Shown here piece by piece: positions 7,514 through 10,420 of a stretch of DNA of 10,420 nt. The stretch's first letter is position 1. Each line of letters opens with the position of its first letter. Position numbers and translations under genes: made by a program. Source of the DNA: Armatimonadota bacterium (GTDB lineage: Bacteria; Armatimonadota; Zipacnadia; Zipacnadales; FEN-943); assembly GCA_029777735.1 (NCBI GenBank), contig JAKORR010000543.1:1-10420 (forward strand), read 5' to 3'. The notes beneath the pieces are model-generated. The model searched no databases. It saw only the letters and a program-made list of their open reading frames with translations, and was not told where the DNA came from.

Positions 7514-7630
7514 TGGTGATGACCTCCCGAATCAGCATCAAGCGAGCCCGAGCTGAAGCATATAGCCCCCACGGCAGCCCACGATCGGGACCAGCCGCAG
7601 CACCTAAGCACCTAGTGGCTCTCGGCGGCG
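7514..7630 (-). other. Spacer between two same-strand dehydrogenase genes
   Basis: These 117 bases separate the two MDR genes. They hold the ribosome binding site of the downstream gene (7528-7523) and a tandem octamer AGCACCTA x2 at 7599-7614. No terminator or clear promoter is seen, so read-through from the upstream gene is likely. Confidence 0.4.
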
Positions 7631-8623
7631 CTACTGATGGCAGTCCTGCCAGTCCAGCACCATGCCGAGACACTCCGAGGGCCTATTCATCATCATGTCA
7701 AAGAGAGCTGGCGCCTCGCGCCAGTTGCGGAAATGCGTGATGAGCGGTCTCACCTGCGCTCGGCCGTCTGCGATCCACTGCATCATCTCACGCATGCCCT
7801 CTTCGCTCACATTGGTCGGGTTGTAGGCGACCATTTCCTTGATGTGCGGCCACAGGAGGTCGAGGCAGGTAAGATCCGGATAGTAGGCCTGGAAGCAATA
7901 CTTTGATCCACGGTTCTTGAGCCACTGAAAGGAGGCGTTGATGGCGTCGACATTGGCCGAACAATCAACGATGACGTCAGCTCCTTCCTCCTTAAAGCTG
8001 CGGACGAGCGCACCCACGTCCTGGGTCAGCGGATCGGCCGCGACGTCGGCCCCCAGCTTTGCCGACAGCTCCCGGCGGACCTGATGCGGCTCGCTGGTGA
8101 TGACCGTGCAGCCGCGTTGTTTGCAGACCTGGGCAGCAAATTGGCCAATGAGCCCCTGGCCGATGATCACAACCAGATCACCTGCCTGCACGTTTACCAG
8201 CTCGCCCGCGCCGTGGTAGCCCACCGCCACCATGACCAGAAGACTCACGGAGACGGGATCCGCGCCGTCCGGCAGCGGGATTAGGGAACGGTAATCCGCC
8301 ACCGAGCGGCTAGTATGCCCGCCCCACATACTGCGAATCGGAGACGCCAGCTTCGTGTCTCGCAAAAACACGCGGTCGCCCACGTTGTAGCCCTCGACCT
8401 TCTCGCCCACGTGAGAAATAAGGCCGACCTTCTGGTAGCCAGTGACGAGGGGAAAGGTAGTGCCCCAGTATCTGGCAGAAAGGATCCAACCCTCTGTGCC
8501 AATGCTAATGCCCGTGTACTCAGTCTCGACGACCACGTCCTCGGGGCCCGGATCCGGAAGCTTAATCTCTTGAAGCTCAACCTCGTTGACTCTGGGAAAG
8601 ACCACACCAATTGCGTCTATCAT
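7631..8623 (-). CDS. MDR-family dehydrogenase, zinc-ligand-poor (BchC-like subgroup)
   Basis: This 330-aa protein is a second medium-chain dehydrogenase, clearly different from its neighbour. At the position of the usual catalytic-zinc cysteine it has ISIGTEG (39-45), and the GHE motif is replaced by GYQKVG (62-67). Classical zinc catalysis is therefore unlikely. An SGTE-type motif is typical of MDR proteins often annotated as bacteriochlorophyllide dehydrogenase (BchC)-like or as generic zinc-binding dehydrogenases. The cofactor-binding Rossmann motif is intact: VIIGQGLIGQFAA at 152-164 (G155, G157, G160). No other photosynthesis gene is visible, so a BchC role should not be assumed. The ATG at 8623 is preceded by GGTGAT with a 5-base spacer, which matches the 3' part of a Shine-Dalgarno sequence. 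It is the first gene of the probable two-gene minus-strand unit and is transcribed from the 8624-8901 region. A sugar, polyol or aldonate substrate is possible but unproven. Confidence 0.83.
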   Translation of the reverse strand: MIDAIGVVFPRVNEVELQEIKLPDPGPEDVVVETEYTGISIGTEGWILSARYWGTTFPLVTGYQKVGLISHVGEKVEGYNVGDRVFLRDTKLASPIRSMWGGHTSRSVADYRSLIPLPDGADPVSVSLLVMVAVGYHGAGELVNVQAGDLVVIIGQGLIGQFAAQVCKQRGCTVITSEPHQVRRELSAKLGADVAADPLTQDVGALVRSFKEEGADVIVDCSANVDAINASFQWLKNRGSKYCFQAYYPDLTCLDLLWPHIKEMVAYNPTNVSEEGMREMMQWIADGRAQVRPLITHFRNWREAPALFDMMMNRPSECLGMVLDWQDCHQ

Positions 8624-8662
8624 ACAAGATCACCACTGTCTCCCTTGCTCTTGGTAGATGCG

Positions 8663-8676
8663 CCAGCCAAGGCTGG
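8663..8676. repeat. Inverted repeat CCAGCC-AA-GGCTGG
   Basis: Six-base perfect arms separated by AA lie 40 bases upstream of the minus-strand dehydrogenase start at 8623. This is either an operator or a small stem in the 5' untranslated leader. Its function is not established. Confidence 0.35.
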
Positions 8677-8786
8677 ACAGGAAGAGATCTTCGGCATACC
8701 GCGGAGCTAACCTTTGCCTTCGTCCGGTGAAAGGAGGAAAGTCGGCGGCGAATAATGTTACAATATGGTTACCCCAACCCAGCAGT

Positions 8787-8814
8787 GCGGTCGGAAGGAC
8801 CGCCACAGGCGGTC
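8787..8814. repeat. Overlapping inverted repeats sharing one arm
   Basis: GCGGTC (8787-8792) pairs with GACCGC (8798-8803) across a 5-base loop. GACCGCC (8798-8804) can instead pair with GGCGGTC (8808-8814) across ACA. The two stems share the middle arm and so exclude each other. The outer arms also form a direct repeat, GCGGTC followed by GGAAG or AGGAAG. This could be a regulator site with repeated half-sites, or an alternating RNA leader structure for the Clp-like gene. No T-run follows, so it is not a simple intrinsic terminator. Confidence 0.45.
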
Positions 8815-8854
8815 AGGAAGACACAAGTTAGAGCGTGCGACACTGTTCCGGGTA

Positions 8855-8869
8855 CCCATTAACAATGGG
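8855..8869. repeat. Inverted repeat CCCATT-AAC-AATGGG upstream of the Clp-like gene
   Basis: Perfect 6-base arms with a 3-base spacer lie 32 bases before ATG 8902. They overlap a GGGTACCC palindrome (8850-8857). Position and symmetry suit a dimeric regulator's operator, but no matching regulator gene is in the window. Confidence 0.4.
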
Positions 8870-8901
8870 CTAAGCAGCATAAAGCGAAGAAGGGGAGGTA
8901 T

Positions 8902-10420
8902 ATGGAGACGCCGCGGAACAAGATAGAAGGCGGTGGGATGCCTTCGATAGACCGTGCGGCCCAGTACCTCGTACAGCTTGCCGAGCAGCGCGCCCAGGAG
9001 ATGGGACACGCAGCTGCCAGTTTACAGCACCTCTTGCTGGCTCTGCTGGATCGTTATCTGCCCATGGTCGAGAGTCTTTCGCCCGACCTTGACTGGCCGC
9101 AGTACCGCAACGACCTGCAGTCCAGGTTGAAGACCGCCGCGCCCACCGACGATGTGAGCCTGGAGTCTGTCCTGTCCGCCGCGAGGGCGGTAGCGCAGTC
9201 AGAAGACCTAGGCGAGGTCAGGCTGCGTCACCTGTGCCTAGCGATACTGCAAGTAGCCGGGGTACCACTGGGGTCCAAGGCTGCGGCCACCGGCGAGGGT
9301 ACTGCGCCGAACGGGCAAGCCACCCCCGATCAGCAGGCCACTACGGAAGCGCCAGTCGGCGCCAGTGGCCCGAACCTGGAGGGCTATCTGCGCCAGAAGC
9401 ATGGGCAACAGGCCAGTGCGACGCCAACTCTCGACCAGTACGGCGTAGACCTCACCGAAAAGGCGCGCCGCGGCGAGCTGGCGCCGGTGGTGGGGAGAGA
9501 CCGCGAAATTGCCGCCGTGGTGGAGATTCTATGTCGGTCCTACAAGCGCAACCCTATGCTAGTGGGGCCGGCTGGGGTGGGCAAGACCGCTATCGTCGAA
9601 GGTCTGGCGCAGCGAATCGTCGCGGGCGCTGTGCCAGAGGAGCTGCGGAACGCTCGCATTGTCATGCTGCAGCCGACGGTGGTCATGCAAGGAGTAAGAA
9701 CACCCTCGGACTTGGAAGAGCGCATCCAGGCCATCATCAATGACGCGTCTAAGCCCAACATTCTGCTCTTCATAGACGAGTTCCACATGATAGTTGGGGC
9801 CGGTGGTATGCCAGGCATCAACGACCTGGCCCAACGGCTCAAACCAGCTCTGGCCCGCGGCCAGATTGCATGCATCGGCGCAACGACCGAGCACGAGTTT
9901 AGGACCTATGTACAGAAGGATCGGGCCCTGGAGCGCCGTTTCCATCCCCTGCGGGTGGATGAGCTAGACGCCAAGGACACGCTGGTGATCTGCCAGAGAC
10001 TTGCGATGAGGTGGGAGGACGAGCGCGGGGTGAAGGTTGAGGCAGAGCTGCTCGCTGAGATAGTGGACTTGTCAGACAGGTACATCCGCAATCGGCGCTT
10101 CCCCGACAAGGCCATCGAACTACTCGACACGGCAATTGCGGCGGCCCAGGCGTCAAGCTCCGCGTTCCTGGACCTGGAGACTGTACACAGGGTGGTGTCG
10201 AATCTGATAGGCGCGCCCGTAGGTACAGGGGAGCAGCAGCTTACCGCAAAGCTGCAGAGTCTCAAGCAGCACCTTGACGACACTGTGATAGGCCAAGAGG
10301 AGGCTGCGTCGTTGGTGTCCGCGGCGCTGTCGGTGACAATGCGCGGGTTCGATCTGGACCCACAGCGCCCCAACGGCGTCTTCCTCTTTGCCGGGCCTCC
10401 TGGTGTGGGCCAGACCAGCA
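8902..10420 (+). CDS. Clp/Hsp100-type AAA+ ATPase, divergent (C-terminus outside window)
   Basis: An open frame of 506 codons runs off the right edge. Hsp100 proteins are hexameric unfoldases or disaggregases that thread proteins through a central pore. Residues ~16-118 form a Clp N-domain with its two repeats (LQHLLLALLD and LRHLCLAILQ). A Gly/Ala/Thr-rich linker follows (~120-170), then D1 beginning TPTLDQYGVDLTEKAR. D1 has Walker A GPAGVGKT (222-229, K228), Walker B LLFIDE (288-293), sensor-1 GATT (326-329) and arginine fingers R345-R346. There is no ClpB-type M-domain: D1 passes to D2 as in ClpA. Two features are unusual. The D1 pore loop, normally KYRG, reads RTPS (266-269), so the aromatic residue is lost. 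The D2 Walker A reads GPPGVGQT, with glutamine 504 replacing lysine. ATG 8902 follows AAGGGGAGG at 8890-8898; ATG 8938, with GAAGG 7 bases upstream, is an alternative. Whether D2 carries a ClpP-binding loop cannot be seen. Confidence 0.88.
   Translation, partial: METPRNKIEGGGMPSIDRAAQYLVQLAEQRAQEMGHAAASLQHLLLALLDRYLPMVESLSPDLDWPQYRNDLQSRLKTAAPTDDVSLESVLSAARAVAQSEDLGEVRLRHLCLAILQVAGVPLGSKAAATGEGTAPNGQATPDQQATTEAPVGASGPNLEGYLRQKHGQQASATPTLDQYGVDLTEKARRGELAPVVGRDREIAAVVEILCRSYKRNPMLVGPAGVGKTAIVEGLAQRIVAGAVPEELRNARIVMLQPTVVMQGVRTPSDLEERIQAIINDASKPNILLFIDEFHMIVGAGGMPGINDLAQRLKPALARGQIACIGATTEHEFRTYVQKDRALERRFHPLRVDELDAKDTLVICQRLAMRWEDERGVKVEAELLAEIVDLSDRYIRNRRFPDKAIELLDTAIAAAQASSSAFLDLETVHRVVSNLIGAPVGTGEQQLTAKLQSLKQHLDDTVIGQEEAASLVSAALSVTMRGFDLDPQRPNGVFLFAGPPGVGQTS

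Larger units (their letters stand above)
8624..8901. promoter_or_regulatory. Divergent intergenic region with several inverted repeats
   Basis: This 278-base region separates the minus-strand dehydrogenase unit from the plus-strand Clp-like gene, so it should hold promoters for both. It contains CCAGCC-AA-GGCTGG (8663-8676), two overlapping hairpins at 8787-8814, a GGGTACCC palindrome (8850-8857) overlapping CCCATT-AAC-AATGGG (8855-8869), and a purine-rich ribosome-binding run at 8886-8898. TACAAT at 8759-8764 resembles a plus-strand -10 box, but no -35 lies at the right distance. No convincing small gene is present. It does not contain a CIRCE-like element (TTAGCACTC arms), which controls some heat-shock operons. 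Confidence 0.5.

Noticed and set aside
7599..7614. Tandem octamer AGCACCTA x2 between the dehydrogenase genes.
   Set aside because: Only two copies, with no symmetry and no link to a start site; it could be chance.
8755..8862. Small 35-codon open frame starting ATG 8755 behind an AAAGGAGG site (8730-8737).
   Set aside because: The spacer of about 17 bases is too long, the peptide has no recognisable character, and it overlaps the inverted repeats. Chance is more likely.
8902..10420. Assignment of the AAA+ protein as ClpV of a type VI secretion system or as ClpB.
   Set aside because: No secretion genes are present. The D1 to D2 junction has no room for the ClpB/ClpV middle domain, so a ClpA-like layout fits better.

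Overview
This 10.4 kb window has bacterial gene organisation: tightly packed genes, Shine-Dalgarno-like sites before most starts, and a lipoprotein signal with a lipobox. Most of it is GC-rich, but the first ~120 bases are only about 45% GC by hand count. No rRNA, tRNA, CRISPR array, transposase or integrase is visible. The gene mix (two medium-chain dehydrogenases, a sugar-phosphate isomerase-like TIM barrel, a tandem-domain oxyanion-binding lipoprotein) would suit a soil or sediment heterotroph such as Armatimonadota or Planctomycetota. That placement is an inference and is weak.

Layout. (1) Bases 3-122 are the C-terminus of a membrane protein, followed 4 bases later by an unrecognised 228-aa charged helical protein (127-813). 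(2) A sugar-phosphate isomerase/epimerase-like protein lies on the minus strand (867-1733), divergent from a TatD-family metal-dependent hydrolase (1834-2616). (3) After a 210-base leader comes a three-gene ABC importer operon of the molybdate/oxyanion type. It has a double-length lipoprotein binding protein (2827-4434), a permease (4456-5292) and an ATPase with a C-terminal TOBE-like region (5316-6395). Gaps between these genes are 21 and 23 bases. (4) On the minus strand, two dehydrogenases of the medium-chain (MDR) superfamily (8623-7631, then 7513-6458) probably form one transcription unit convergent with the ABC operon. (5) A 278-base divergent intergenic region rich in inverted repeats leads into a Clp/Hsp100-type AAA+ ATPase (from 8902), which runs off the right edge.

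How the genes work together. The ABC operon is a self-contained uptake system: a lipid-anchored binding protein, a membrane channel and a motor. The two dehydrogenases and the isomerase-like protein may take part in sugar or polyol oxidation, but nothing shows that they share a pathway.

The most unusual item is the Clp-like ATPase. Its first ATPase domain keeps Walker A, Walker B, sensor-1 and arginine fingers, but the usual aromatic pore-loop residue is a threonine. The second ATPase domain begins with a Walker A motif whose lysine is replaced by glutamine. This suggests a divergent Hsp100 with an altered substrate channel and a second ring that may not hydrolyse ATP. Its partners would lie to the right of the window.
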